From Desulfurococcaceae archaeon AG1 (GTDB lineage: Archaea > Thermoproteota > Thermoprotei_A > Sulfolobales > AG1), in the NCBI GenBank assembly GCA_003116855.1, contig BEWT01000005.1:62001-126000 (forward strand): a stretch of 64,000 bases of DNA, read 5' to 3'. The notes below the pieces were generated by a model that did no database searches, had not been told where the DNA came from, and saw nothing but the letters and a program-made list of their open reading frames with translations. The translations under genes were made by a program, and so were the position numbers. Each line of letters begins with the position of its first letter. The stretch's first letter is position 1. This document shows positions 9,107-17,802 of this stretch, in pieces.

Positions 9107-9739
9107 ATGACTATGCTCGTGCTTAAGGGTATTGTGAAAACATTCGGCAACTTTACACTCAGGGCAGACTTTCTAGAGATCCCTAGCGGGAGGATAGTGT
9201 GTGTTAAGGGACCAAACGGGTCTGGAAAATCAACCCTTCTAAACATAATAGCAGGGATCGTTCTCCCTGACTCTGGAAAGATATTCTATAACGGTATAGA
9301 TATAACCTATCTAGAGCCAGAGAAAAGGAGATTCCCGATCATAAGGAGTGAGAAAGGAATCTTTCCCCACATGAGTGTGGAGAGAAATATAAAGATAGCA
9401 AAGAGGGTTGATGACAACGAGCTAAATAGAATACTAGACCTGCTAAAAATAAACCATGACGACTTAGAAAAAAGGGCAGGCAGTCTAAGCACGGGGTGGA
9501 AGATAAGAGTATCGCTGGCAAGAGGGCTTGCATCAGCCCCAGGTGTGATACTAATAGACGAGGGGCTCGACCACCTGGATCCCTGGTATATCGAATGCTG
9601 TCTGAAAAACTTAATGAGCTATATGAGAGAGAAAGGAATAATAGCCCTCATAGTAACACACAGAGACGATATCGGCTGTGACGAAACATTAGTAATGATC
9701 AACGGCTTAGCATCACTAGAAACCAAGAGAAACACCTAG
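9107..9739 (+). CDS. ABC transporter ATP-binding protein
   Basis: ATPase subunit for the adjacent permease and binding protein, transcribed divergently from them. Walker A is GPNGSGKST, the signature region reads LSTGWKIRVSLARGL instead of the usual LSGGQ, Walker B is VILIDEGLDHLD, and the H-loop is VTHRDD. At about 210 residues it lacks the C-terminal regulatory domain found in ModC/WtpC and is close to a minimal nucleotide-binding domain. ATG 9107 is chosen; ATG 9089 and ATG 9113 are possible. The divergent promoters lie in 9039-9106. Confidence 0.86.
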   Translation: MTMLVLKGIVKTFGNFTLRADFLEIPSGRIVCVKGPNGSGKSTLLNIIAGIVLPDSGKIFYNGIDITYLEPEKRRFPIIRSEKGIFPHMSVERNIKIAKRVDDNELNRILDLLKINHDDLEKRAGSLSTGWKIRVSLARGLASAPGVILIDEGLDHLDPWYIECCLKNLMSYMREKGIIALIVTHRDDIGCDETLVMINGLASLETKRNT

Positions 9740-9888
9740 CCAGGCTTTCATCAGTCCTAGATATTCTTCTATTATTCTTTATTTCTTTATATTAAAGGGC
9801 CTTCACCCACATGTATGTGGATAGTCATTCCTAGCTTGTAAGGCATCTCTAGCTATACTTATACCCTCTCTATATATTATTTTATTTG

Positions 9889-9975
<87 letters not shown>

Positions 9976-10617
9976 GGATTAGTTGTATGTATTACTTGGT
10001 TCTAAAAAGGCCTTAAACTAAAAAATGTCCAGATCGCCAGAAATATTAGCTGTTGCATCCCGAAGATCTCTAGCGTGTTATGCGCAGCACCATGATCGTT
10101 ACAATACATGACCCTACTGGCTGACCATGATACCATCGATATATGGTCTCTATATTAATGCATCTAAATATCTTGAAGGATCATATTGAACAGTTGAGGA
10201 TTAGCTGTTTTTCCAAGATTCTGGGCTGTTTCTTTGCTGATATCCATAGGAAAGATTTATGGTTTTGATTAGGATTGTTTCAGCTAGAGTCGGTCTCTAT
10301 ATCTCTATATTGACATTGACTCTTGATAGCGATTGGAGCACACTTAAGCCACCCAGAGGATGATACCCAGTAGATGGGAGCCCTATTCTGTTGGGCTAGC
10401 AAGGAACATGAACACATAGGGGTAGAGATCCCTGGGAGAGGTGAAAGCCCCTATATGTGGAGAAACATCAAGAAATATTAGTAAACTCCAGGGACAGACG
10501 GGTAATAATCGATAATTAGGATATCAATATATGGTATCACTCAAAGCGCTGGCGGATCTTTTGGGTTAGTATAGAAATTCCAATTAGCAGTAATAGGTTT
10601 ATCGGGTAGCCAGATAT
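9976..10617 (+). other. Intergenic region with no convincing gene
   Basis: This 640-base gap holds no open frame that looks coding on either strand. Its right part (10370-10500) has several complementary segments, described separately as a candidate structured RNA. The left part shows nothing recognisable. Confidence 0.6.
10370..10500 (+). ncRNA. Candidate structured RNA with nested hairpins and a possible pseudoknot
   Basis: Three complementary sets are visible. AGCCC (10379-10383) pairs with GGGCT (10393-10397). CACATAGGGG (10413-10422) pairs with CCCCTATATGTG (10448-10459) with a two-base bulge. Within the second loop, TCCCTGGGAG near 10429-10438 can pair with CTCCAGGGA near 10486-10494, giving a pseudoknot. 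I do not recognise the class. It lacks the conserved cores I would look for in RNase P or SRP RNA and has no clear C/D boxes. Strand is assumed from the neighbouring genes. Confidence 0.3.
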
Positions 10618-11124
10618 ATGAGGGATCCTTGTGTTGTGTGGTTTATAGCTTATAAACTGAATCCTAATGTCTCGCTTAATAGGTTGGAGGACAGATTATT
10701 ACTCCAGAAGATAGGCTATATGGTTCAAGAGATTCTTGGATATAACCTTGGATACAAGTTTAGCTGGTATAGCTATGGACCGTATTCAAGAACCCTGTCT
10801 AGGGATCTCCATGCCTATGAGACTGCCTGTATTGCTCGGGGAAACATGCTTGACGATAGATCCTTATCACAGCTTGTAGATAGATTTACCAGTATATATG
10901 TTAAGGCTCAGAGCCTATGTAAGGATGAGCCTATGGCAAGGACGCTCGAGATAATTGCATCTATACATATGCTTGCTAAGAACACATACCCACCCTCAAC
11001 AGACCCGGTAGCAGATCTTCTAAGGATCAAGCCCTATATAAGAAGAACATGCGCTGAAGAGATAGAGAGGATGCTCATAGAAGAGGGTATTATAGACAGG
11101 CTTGGTAGTGATCAGGTTAAATAG
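10618..11124 (+). CDS. YwgA/Panacea-like protein
   Basis: A 168-residue protein with the pattern of the YwgA/Panacea (DUF4065) group near the N terminus: RLLLQKIGYMVQEILGYNLG then FSWYSYGPYSRTLSRDL (residues about 26-63). The rest is helical. Panacea-type proteins are known mainly as antitoxins or accessory factors in mobile and phage contexts; YwgA itself is uncharacterised. It is followed 33 bases later by an HD phosphohydrolase, probably in the same transcript. A second, more distant relative lies at 60575-61309. The family is likely and the function unknown. Confidence 0.55.
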   Translation: MRDPCVVWFIAYKLNPNVSLNRLEDRLLLQKIGYMVQEILGYNLGYKFSWYSYGPYSRTLSRDLHAYETACIARGNMLDDRSLSQLVDRFTSIYVKAQSLCKDEPMARTLEIIASIHMLAKNTYPPSTDPVADLLRIKPYIRRTCAEEIERMLIEEGIIDRLGSDQVK

Positions 11125-11157
11125 CTTTGAACCTAGGTACTCTTAGTAGGTGCTGTA

Positions 11158-12423
11158 ATGAATATGCAGAAGTATAGAAAGAAGGTTTATGACGAGGTCC
11201 ACGGATATATCGAGCTTGACGAAACAGCACTAAAGATCGTTGAGCTCGACGTCTTCCAAAGGCTTAGAAGGATCAAACAGCTTGGTGTTACATTCTATGT
11301 ATACCCTGGTGCTGTGCATACTAGGTTCAGCCATAGCCTTGGTGTTTATCACATAATGAGAAAACTTTCTGAGAGACTGAGTAGGGAGGGCTATATAAAG
11401 AGAGACGATATACCACTCCTAGAAGCTGCAGCACTCCTCCACGATATAGGTCATCTCCCATATAGCCATGCTCTAGAGATGTTTTACCTCAGAAGCGAGA
11501 GATCAGGCTTTGGGCATGAGGATCTAAGCAGAGAGGTTATCGTGAATGATGGGGATGTAAAGGAGGTGTTAACAAGCGTCGGGATCGATAGGCATGAGGT
11601 GGCATCGATAATAGAGGGTAGGCATAGGGAGCCCCTCTATAACCAGCTAATGTCATCGGATCTCGATGTTGATAGAATGGACTATCTAGTCCGCGACTCT
11701 CTCCATACAGGGGTTACATATGGCTCAATAGATCTCGACAGGCTTTTGGAAACCATATCAGTAGATCCTGAGGGAAACATAGCTGTGAAAGATAAGGGGC
11801 TTATAGCTGCAGAGAACTTCTACATAGCAAGACTTCACATGTATAGAGGTGTTTATTACCACAAGACAAGCCTTGGGTACGAGCTACTCTTAACGCTCAT
11901 ATGGGGAGAGCTTATAAACATGTACAACGAGCTCAAGCCTTTTAGAAGCATTAGTGGTATCGCAGGGCTTATCAGGAGTGGTGTTTTTAAATACCTAGAC
12001 GATTACTGGATCAACGGGCTTTTCTATAGAATCCTAGGAGAACAGGGAGGGTTCGCTGATGAAGAGATCAAGGATCTCATATCAAGGTTTCTCTATAGAA
12101 AAGGCTATAAGGCATGTTACGATCAAACAGTGCTAGTATATAAAGAGGCCCCCAACAAAGCCGAGATCGAGAGAGAGGTAGAAGGCATCCTGAGGGGTAT
12201 GAAAAAGAAGGTTGGCGATGTGGATGAGAAATACATGCTAGTATTTGCTGATACAATCCCAGTATATAAGGAGGAAGAAGCGGTAAGCATAGTAACTGGG
12301 AAGGGAGACTCGCTCAAGATCCATGAATACCCTGGGAGCTTTATAGGGAGATTGCCAAAATACATATTGATCAAGAGGATATATATCCATCCATTTCTAT
12401 ACCAATTAGCAGGATGTATGTAG
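11158..12423 (+). CDS. HD-domain phosphohydrolase (dGTPase/SAMHD1-like)
   Basis: A 421-residue protein with the HD superfamily order: VYDEVHGYIELDE, RLRRIKQLGVTFYVYPGAVHTRFSHSLGVYH, LLEAAALLHDIGHLPYSH (metal-binding HD near residue 100), and the final metal Asp in SSDLDVDRMDYLVRDSLHTG. Relatives hydrolyse dNTPs or other nucleotides; the substrate here is not visible. It is close downstream of the YwgA/Panacea-like gene, suggesting cotranscription. The C-terminal 150 residues are typical of the archaeal HD family and are not a recognised extra domain. Confidence 0.85.
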   Translation: MNMQKYRKKVYDEVHGYIELDETALKIVELDVFQRLRRIKQLGVTFYVYPGAVHTRFSHSLGVYHIMRKLSERLSREGYIKRDDIPLLEAAALLHDIGHLPYSHALEMFYLRSERSGFGHEDLSREVIVNDGDVKEVLTSVGIDRHEVASIIEGRHREPLYNQLMSSDLDVDRMDYLVRDSLHTGVTYGSIDLDRLLETISVDPEGNIAVKDKGLIAAENFYIARLHMYRGVYYHKTSLGYELLLTLIWGELINMYNELKPFRSISGIAGLIRSGVFKYLDDYWINGLFYRILGEQGGFADEEIKDLISRFLYRKGYKACYDQTVLVYKEAPNKAEIEREVEGILRGMKKKVGDVDEKYMLVFADTIPVYKEEEAVSIVTGKGDSLKIHEYPGSFIGRLPKYILIKRIYIHPFLYQLAGCM

Positions 12424-12508
12424 ATAGATCTTTACACACCAGATACTGCAGTCTATAACAGGACAAGAGCAGTAGGGATATTTAGGCAACTTGCCATATA
12501 GTCTTTAG

Positions 12509-13279
12509 GTGCGTAGAGTGAGAAGTAGAGTGAGAAAGATTGCCTCGTACATAGTCTCCCAAGTACTTGCAGTGCTATATGCACTTGCTCTAACATTCCT
12601 ACCAGGAGATCTATACTGGATCGTGATAACACTCTTCTTTATATCGTATATGGCGATAATGGTAGCGATCAATGTAAGGAGAATGAGGATCTCAGCAACC
12701 AGTCCAGATGCCCAGTTCGTGAGCTCCGGTAGACAGATAGTGAGAATGGATTCCAAGAAAGCGTTGGAAATAATGCAGAATGACACAGATCTTAATTATG
12801 AGCTTAGGGAGCAGGCTAAAGTGATGCTCATGCCTATGCTCTCATTACCGATAGTGTTTGCAATTTACTACATATACACAGCACATGTTACACCACTATA
12901 CATTACCCATGACGATGCGTTAATCAGATTTCTTGGAAACCTGGTAATGTTCGAGATCTTCTTCCTAATACCTATGGCTATTAATAAGCTAATGAGGAAG
13001 GGCAAGCCAACAGTGTTTGTCCAGCCTGTTATGAACTATCTTATAACAGATAGAGGTATCCAGGGTGCGGGTATTCTGATCAAATTCCCAATAGAGGATC
13101 ATAGCATTGACATCAGATGCAATAAAAGCAGGAAGTTCTTAGAACTTGTCAGAGAGCAGAATAACCCAATGTCAGGGAGAATGATAATGATCCAAAGGCT
13201 CTATATGGACTCCAAAGAGCTTGAAAAAGCAATAGACGCCTTAAAAAAATACGGGAAAATCGATATCAAGTGCACCTAA
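12509..13279 (+). CDS. Crenarchaeal membrane protein of unknown function (possibly DUF2208)
   Basis: A 256-residue protein with four hydrophobic helices: two near the N terminus (VLAVLYALALTFLPG, YWIVITLFFISYMAIMVAI) and two in the middle (LSLPIVFAIYYIYTA, LVMFEIFFLIPMAI). A soluble C-terminal third of about 80 residues follows. The layout fits the archaeal membrane family DUF2208, recalled from memory, so the family is tentative. It starts at GTG 12509 and stands alone after the HD gene. No catalytic motif is seen. Confidence 0.6.
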   Translation: MRRVRSRVRKIASYIVSQVLAVLYALALTFLPGDLYWIVITLFFISYMAIMVAINVRRMRISATSPDAQFVSSGRQIVRMDSKKALEIMQNDTDLNYELREQAKVMLMPMLSLPIVFAIYYIYTAHVTPLYITHDDALIRFLGNLVMFEIFFLIPMAINKLMRKGKPTVFVQPVMNYLITDRGIQGAGILIKFPIEDHSIDIRCNKSRKFLELVREQNNPMSGRMIMIQRLYMDSKELEKAIDALKKYGKIDIKCT

Positions 13280-13643
13280 CCCCACAACAAAGACAGAACT
13301 AGAATGCCTGCTGAGACTAGATATTTAGACTCTCGGCTATTTGTTTATCACAAGAGAACATGTATGCCGTACTGCATCTATAGCTAATAAAGCCAACCGC
13401 TCTACTAAGCCCATAAACAAGGATTGACTTTGGGGAAGCCTGGAGCAAGAACAGCAGGATACCCTGGATAATTTTCCCAATCATATGATCATTCGAAACA
13501 AGATTCCAGGTAATATGGAAAGTCTAAAGATCAGTTAAGAATATAAGGATTGAAGTGCATAGCATATGATGTGGTCAGATTGACGCTGAGCATGCTTGTT
13601 GACCACATATTTGTAAATATAAACAGTTATTCGGGTGTTGATC
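13280..13643 (+). promoter_or_regulatory. Intergenic region with inverted repeat upstream of the lipid reductase gene
   Basis: This 360-base gap has no coding frame. Near its end, ATGTGGTCA (13569-13577) and TGACCACAT (13600-13608) form a perfect 9-base inverted repeat with a 22-base centre, ending 35 bases before the ATG at 13644. It could be an operator or a hairpin in the 5' leader. The rest shows nothing specific. Confidence 0.4.
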
Positions 13644-15008
13644 ATGAGTGTTGAGAAGAAATACGATGTAGTAATAGTTGGAGCCGGAGTTGCCGGTGCA
13701 ACCGCGGCTAGTCTTATAAGCAGAATGGGCTTCTCGGTGGCTCTCATAGATGCCAAGCCAAGTTATAGAGTTGGTGATAAGCCCTGTGGAGATGCTATAG
13801 GTAAGCACCACTTCGAAGAGGTGGGAATAAAGCCCCCTAGCGGTGAGGAGCTCGACGGTCTTGTTAAGGGCATCCTACTCTATAGCCCCTCGGAAGAGGT
13901 TGTCCTAACTATAGAGGGCGAGGGTTACGAGATAAATAGGGTTAAGTTCACACAGAGGCTGATTAGAGAGAGTATTGATAACGGTGCCGAGTATTATGAT
14001 GAGACAAACGCCTCAGCACCAATAATAGAGAATGGCTTTGTGAGAGGTGTTATAGCTACTAGGATGGGTGAGAAGCTCGTCTTCAGATCTAATGTTGTTA
14101 TAGACGCTTCAGGATCTGCTAGAAGCATTGTTAGAAGACTACCACCAGAGTGGCCAGTTGTTGACCCTATAAAGCCTGAGGATACACAGATAGCCTATAG
14201 AGAGATAAGGATCCTTGAGGAGTGGATAGATAAGCCAGAATACATAAGGATCTATGTGAACCAAAAGATAGCTCCTGGAGGCTATTGGTGGAACTTCCCA
14301 AAGAGCATAGCAAGAACAGTTAATGTTGGCCTCGGCGTACAGAACGGGAAGGGGTATGAGCATCCGAGAACCTATCTATATAAATATATCCTAACAAGAC
14401 CCGAGTTCAAGAACTCAAAGATCGTGGAGACGAGCGGAGCATTAGTACCAACAAGAAGACCCCCATACTCTATGGTATGGAATGGCATAATGGTTATAGG
14501 CGATGCCGCATACACCGTAAACCCGGTTCATGGGGGTGGTAAGGGATCCGGGATGCTTGCAGCTAAGGCCGCATCAATAGCATTCGCAAAAGCATCAGAG
14601 ATTGGTGATTATAGCGCTAAGGGTCTCTGGATAATGAACAAGCTCTATATAGACTATTATGGAGCTAAACAGGCGTCGCTAGATATATTCAGGATCTTTC
14701 TCCAAAAGCTCAGCGATGACGATATAGAGTACGGGCTTAGAAAAAGGATCTTGAAGGAGAGCGATCTATACGAGACAAGCATAACAGGTGTTATAAAGAA
14801 TAAGAAGAGCGTGTTCGACAAGCTCGGCAGAGTCATAGCAGGGCTTGGGAGGCCGAGCCTACTTGCAAAGCTCATAGTTGCTGCTGAGTATATGGATAAG
14901 ATGAAAAAGCTATATGAAGAATACCCAGATACTCCTGAGAAGCTTAGTGAGTGGATGTACAGAGTCAACTCTCTCTACGAATCCTTTGAAAGGGCTTTGA
15001 AAGAATAG
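13644..15008 (+). CDS. Geranylgeranyl reductase family protein (digeranylgeranylglycerophospholipid reductase)
   Basis: Flavoprotein that saturates the isoprenoid chains of archaeal membrane lipids. The N terminus has the FAD Rossmann motif VVIVGAGVAGATAA. PCGDAIGKHHF matches the conserved active-site region of the family, and IMVIGDAAYTVNPVHGGGKGSGM is the second FAD contact. The 454-residue length is typical. ATG 13644 follows GGGTGTTG; GTG 13635 is possible. The stop at 15008 abuts the convergent aIF1A gene with no gap. An inverted repeat lies just upstream. Confidence 0.9.
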   Translation: MSVEKKYDVVIVGAGVAGATAASLISRMGFSVALIDAKPSYRVGDKPCGDAIGKHHFEEVGIKPPSGEELDGLVKGILLYSPSEEVVLTIEGEGYEINRVKFTQRLIRESIDNGAEYYDETNASAPIIENGFVRGVIATRMGEKLVFRSNVVIDASGSARSIVRRLPPEWPVVDPIKPEDTQIAYREIRILEEWIDKPEYIRIYVNQKIAPGGYWWNFPKSIARTVNVGLGVQNGKGYEHPRTYLYKYILTRPEFKNSKIVETSGALVPTRRPPYSMVWNGIMVIGDAAYTVNPVHGGGKGSGMLAAKAASIAFAKASEIGDYSAKGLWIMNKLYIDYYGAKQASLDIFRIFLQKLSDDDIEYGLRKRILKESDLYETSITGVIKNKKSVFDKLGRVIAGLGRPSLLAKLIVAAEYMDKMKKLYEEYPDTPEKLSEWMYRVNSLYESFERALKE

Positions 15009-15329
15009 CTATGTTCCAGCCAGCTCCAAAAGCTCTTTCGGCACTATACCTTTATCTATCAAGTACTTTTTCTCATGCTTCTCATACCTATATATAACAT
15101 CAGCCCTATCAGCCCTAAAATCCCATGGAACACAGAGAACAATATCCCCGGGAGCTATCCAAACCCTCTTCCTAAACTTACCCGGTATCCTTGCCACTCT
15201 CTCAACACTATCTGTGCACAGAACCTTGATCCACTCAGCCCCCATAGCTCCTGTCACAACACATATAACCTGTCCTTCCGATGGAAGCGGTATCTCCTTC
15301 GGAGCCTCTTCCTGCTTCTTCTTAACCAA
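15009..15329 (-). CDS. eif1A: Translation initiation factor 1A (aIF1A)
   Basis: OB-fold initiation factor that binds the small-subunit A site. The 106-residue sequence matches the family: a basic N terminus (MVKKKQEEAPKE), GQVICVVTGAMGAEWIKVLC, ARIPGKFRKRVWIAPGDIVLCVPWDF, and a RADVIYRYEKHE C-terminal strand. Length is typical of archaeal aIF1A. The gene converges on the lipid reductase gene. Confidence 0.95.
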   Translation of the reverse strand: MVKKKQEEAPKEIPLPSEGQVICVVTGAMGAEWIKVLCTDSVERVARIPGKFRKRVWIAPGDIVLCVPWDFRADRADVIYRYEKHEKKYLIDKGIVPKELLELAGT

Positions 15330-15727
15330 CTATAGCACCTAATATGGTGTGCGTTCAAAGACTTATAACATACAAAAACATACCTGGACTTTCTTAAGCA
15401 ATACAGCTATGTAGTTTCAATAGCCCGGTTAGGTCTCGGGAAGAACGGGTCATGAACGATCATAGATTGTGATAAGCTATCAAGGAACCATGCTTGTTAT
15501 AAGCAGTAATAATATTCTAGTAGTCTGATCATTATTACCCATTGATATGCAATGCCGAGAAATCCAAGTCTTGCTGACAAGCAGCTAGGAAATATAGAGC
15601 TAATTGCCAGGGATCAGGGCTAAGTCTCCTTATAATTTTCTTTTTCTAAGAATTTATGAAACGTGAGAGAAACCGGATCAGGGGTTTCTCTAACTGGTAG
15701 CCTATTTAGTTTCATCCCATATTCTGG
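15330..15727 (-). other. Intergenic region, no gene seen
   Basis: About 400 bases between aIF1A and S6e. No coding frame, tRNA or clear structured element was found. The part just upstream of the aIF1A start must hold its promoter, and the right part the 3' end region of S6e. Confidence 0.6.
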
Positions 15728-16375
15728 CTATGGCTTTCCAACAATAACGGTGTTTAGTTGAACTGTATCCTCATTAACAGTATTACCTCTTACGAATTTT
15801 CTTCTTCTCATACCATCCTCTGTTGGGTGAAAACCTGGAGGGCCGCTTAGGAGTACATATTTCTTAACAGGCCCCTGGATTGTTGGCAACATTGGCGCCC
15901 CGGCTTTATCGCTCCCTCCGGTTATCTGTAAGCTATAGCCTGGGAGGCCTATGAGGGATCCATCGAACTTATCGCCTATTTTCAGCCCAAGCAGCTTTGA
16001 GCTCTTCTCACGGGATAACGTTATCTGGAAGCTAGGGGCCCTCATGATCTCAGCCAGGGCTTTGTCGCTTCCGAGCTTCTCTCGCATAAATGCCTCTGGG
16101 AGCTTTATCATCCCTTCTGACACCGTGTTATCTGTGACAGCCTGTGCTGTGAGTTTTACTATGCTTCCATCTTGTTTCTTGATCCTAATGCTCACTACAC
16201 CTAGCTGTGGATCTAATATTTTCCTAAGAATAGGCGAGATCTTTACCTTTACAAGAGTCTTTTGGGATTTCTCATCCTCACCATAGCTTAGGCTTGGATC
16301 CGCTGTTGCTATCACCTTAACTCTTTTAGGTTTCTTCACATCCGGATCCGAGATCACGATCTTGATCTCAGACAA
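15728..16375 (-). CDS. rps6e: Ribosomal protein S6e
   Basis: Small-subunit ribosomal protein of the archaeal/eukaryotic S6e family. The conserved C-terminal half is diagnostic: LLGLKIGDKFDGSLIGLPGY, LQITGGSDKAGAPMLP, VLLSGPPGFHPTEDGMRRRK, and FVRGNTVNEDTVQLN. At 215 residues it is longer than many archaeal S6e proteins because of an N-terminal extension of about 90 residues (VKVIATADPSLSYGEDEKSQK onward), as seen in some crenarchaea. It lies downstream of, and on the same strand as, the THEP1 NTPase. Confidence 0.93.
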   Translation of the reverse strand: MSEIKIVISDPDVKKPKRVKVIATADPSLSYGEDEKSQKTLVKVKISPILRKILDPQLGVVSIRIKKQDGSIVKLTAQAVTDNTVSEGMIKLPEAFMREKLGSDKALAEIMRAPSFQITLSREKSSKLLGLKIGDKFDGSLIGLPGYSLQITGGSDKAGAPMLPTIQGPVKKYVLLSGPPGFHPTEDGMRRRKFVRGNTVNEDTVQLNTVIVGKP

Positions 16376-16409
16376 CTTTATCCACTATATGCATTAGGTG
16401 AGAGGAGAC

Positions 16410-16967
16410 TTATATTTGTTTATACTCACTAACGATCCTCAATGCTAGGGATAGGATTTCGTTATAAAGCTTATCCCTATTAACGGGATCGACCATGTAG
16501 AGCTTATAGGAAACGCCGGAGCCTTTGAGTCTCGACGCTATTTCACTCGCAAGTCTATAGTGAACAACAAAGATCCCAGGTTTATCCATAGAGATAGCCA
16601 GATCTATAACCTCCTTAGAGCTCTTGATATTGAGCTCCATAGGGCCTATCTCGTCTATAGCTATGATGCTAGCAGTGGGAAGAGATGCTCTTGTTCTAGC
16701 CATAACCCTCTCAACCTCATTTTCAAGAACACAGTATTTCCCAATCCTTGGACCTCTACAGCTACCAAGCTTATCGATGCTTATGGCAAGCCAACCCTCA
16801 TAACCACTCATGAGATCTATAACCTTAAACCCTATCCTAGTCCCCGATTCCCTTACCTCTGGGCATACGAAACCAGCAGTACTATAGGATCTCCTTAACT
16901 CCGAGACCACCCTAGAGAAAAGCGTGGTTTTACCAACACCAGGTCTACCCGTGATTAGGATTTTAAT
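16410..16967 (-). CDS. THEP1-family nucleoside-triphosphatase with non-canonical start
   Basis: NTPase of the archaeal THEP1 family, about 185 residues. Walker A (ITGRPGVGKTT) is encoded at about 16925-16957, followed by AGFVCPEVRESGTRIGFKVIDL and the Walker B region IIAIDEIGPMEL. Family members hydrolyse NTPs in vitro; the cellular role is unclear. There is no ATG, GTG or TTG between the in-frame TAA at 17001-17003 and GTG 16910, which lies after Walker A. GGTGGT (16971-16976) is followed after AGT by ATT at 16967, the spacing used by TTG starts elsewhere in this window, so ATT is my best start. A base error is the alternative. Confidence 0.82.
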   Translation of the reverse strand: MKILITGRPGVGKTTLFSRVVSELRRSYSTAGFVCPEVRESGTRIGFKVIDLMSGYEGWLAISIDKLGSCRGPRIGKYCVLENEVERVMARTRASLPTASIIAIDEIGPMELNIKSSKEVIDLAISMDKPGIFVVHYRLASEIASRLKGSGVSYKLYMVDPVNRDKLYNEILSLALRIVSEYKQI

Positions 16968-17085
16968 ACTACCACCAAAGAGAAATACTCTAGAGAGATA
17001 TTACTGGTGCTTTGGTATAATGTCAAAGAGATCTAGGGCAATGCTATTAGGTAACTTAATTATCTAAATAACGGGCGATAGCCGC

Positions 17086-17409
17086 GTGGACGGGGTTACT
17101 CTCGCACTTCTATATAGTCTGCTATTATCCCTTGCATATAGAGCTATTGTAAGGGTTCTTGCAAATAAGCTCTCTAGCGTGGAGGGATTCATGTTGGTCT
17201 ATTTAATAGCTATATACATCCCAATATACATATCACTGGCAAGAACATCGCCTCTAGCAGTATTGATCCCGCTCTCTCTCCATATCTTCTCTATTATCTA
17301 TGTTACCAATAGTAGATGTGATACGGACTTTATTATCAGAACCAATGTGTATGCATCGATAGCATTCATACTACCTTTACTCATTATAGGGTTATCTGGA
17401 AAGCCATAA
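17086..17409 (+). CDS. Small hydrophobic membrane protein, unknown
   Basis: A 107-residue protein that is almost entirely hydrophobic: about four membrane segments (VTLALLYSLLLSLAYRAIVRV, FMLVYLIAIYIPIYISLA, LAVLIPLSLHIFSIIYV, ASIAFILPLLIIGL). The start is GTG 17086. I recognise no family. It is isolated, divergent from THEP1. The long uninterrupted hydrophobic frame supports it as a real gene. Confidence 0.5.
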   Translation: MDGVTLALLYSLLLSLAYRAIVRVLANKLSSVEGFMLVYLIAIYIPIYISLARTSPLAVLIPLSLHIFSIIYVTNSRCDTDFIIRTNVYASIAFILPLLIIGLSGKP

Positions 17410-17802
17410 CAGCTATTGTCCGCTCCTGGATATTCTTTATTGAAAACTCCTTGTAACAAAAATCACATAGATCAAAGCACGTAAACATCATACGAATATC
17501 AAAAGGAAACTCTGGGAAAGATCGTAGATGGTCTCCCATACCTATCAACCTAAGCTAAGCCTTCCGTTTACTACCTGTCTGTGGATGTCCATTGATGTTT
17601 TTTCATATCGGGGACTAACGGTAGAGTTCCTGGATGAAGCAAGACCATCTATAGAATGCCTGAGTATGAATGGTTAGTAAAAACCTACTTTAGAGTAGTT
17701 ATAGAATAATTAGGATATAGCTATACCGAGCCTATCGATCAATTAGATTGTATAGATATCTGTACCGCAAGATATATAAGCCCGTAATTCCTTAGTATCG
17801 AG
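17410..17802 (+). other. Intergenic region, no gene seen
   Basis: About 390 A/T-rich bases without a coding frame or recognisable RNA. The right end must hold the promoter of the aminotransferase gene; TATA-like runs occur near 17770-17780. Confidence 0.55.

Noticed and set aside
10360-10500. RNase P RNA, SRP RNA or C/D-box sRNA
   Set aside because: None of the conserved cores or paired C and D boxes could be found, so only a generic structured-RNA call is kept.
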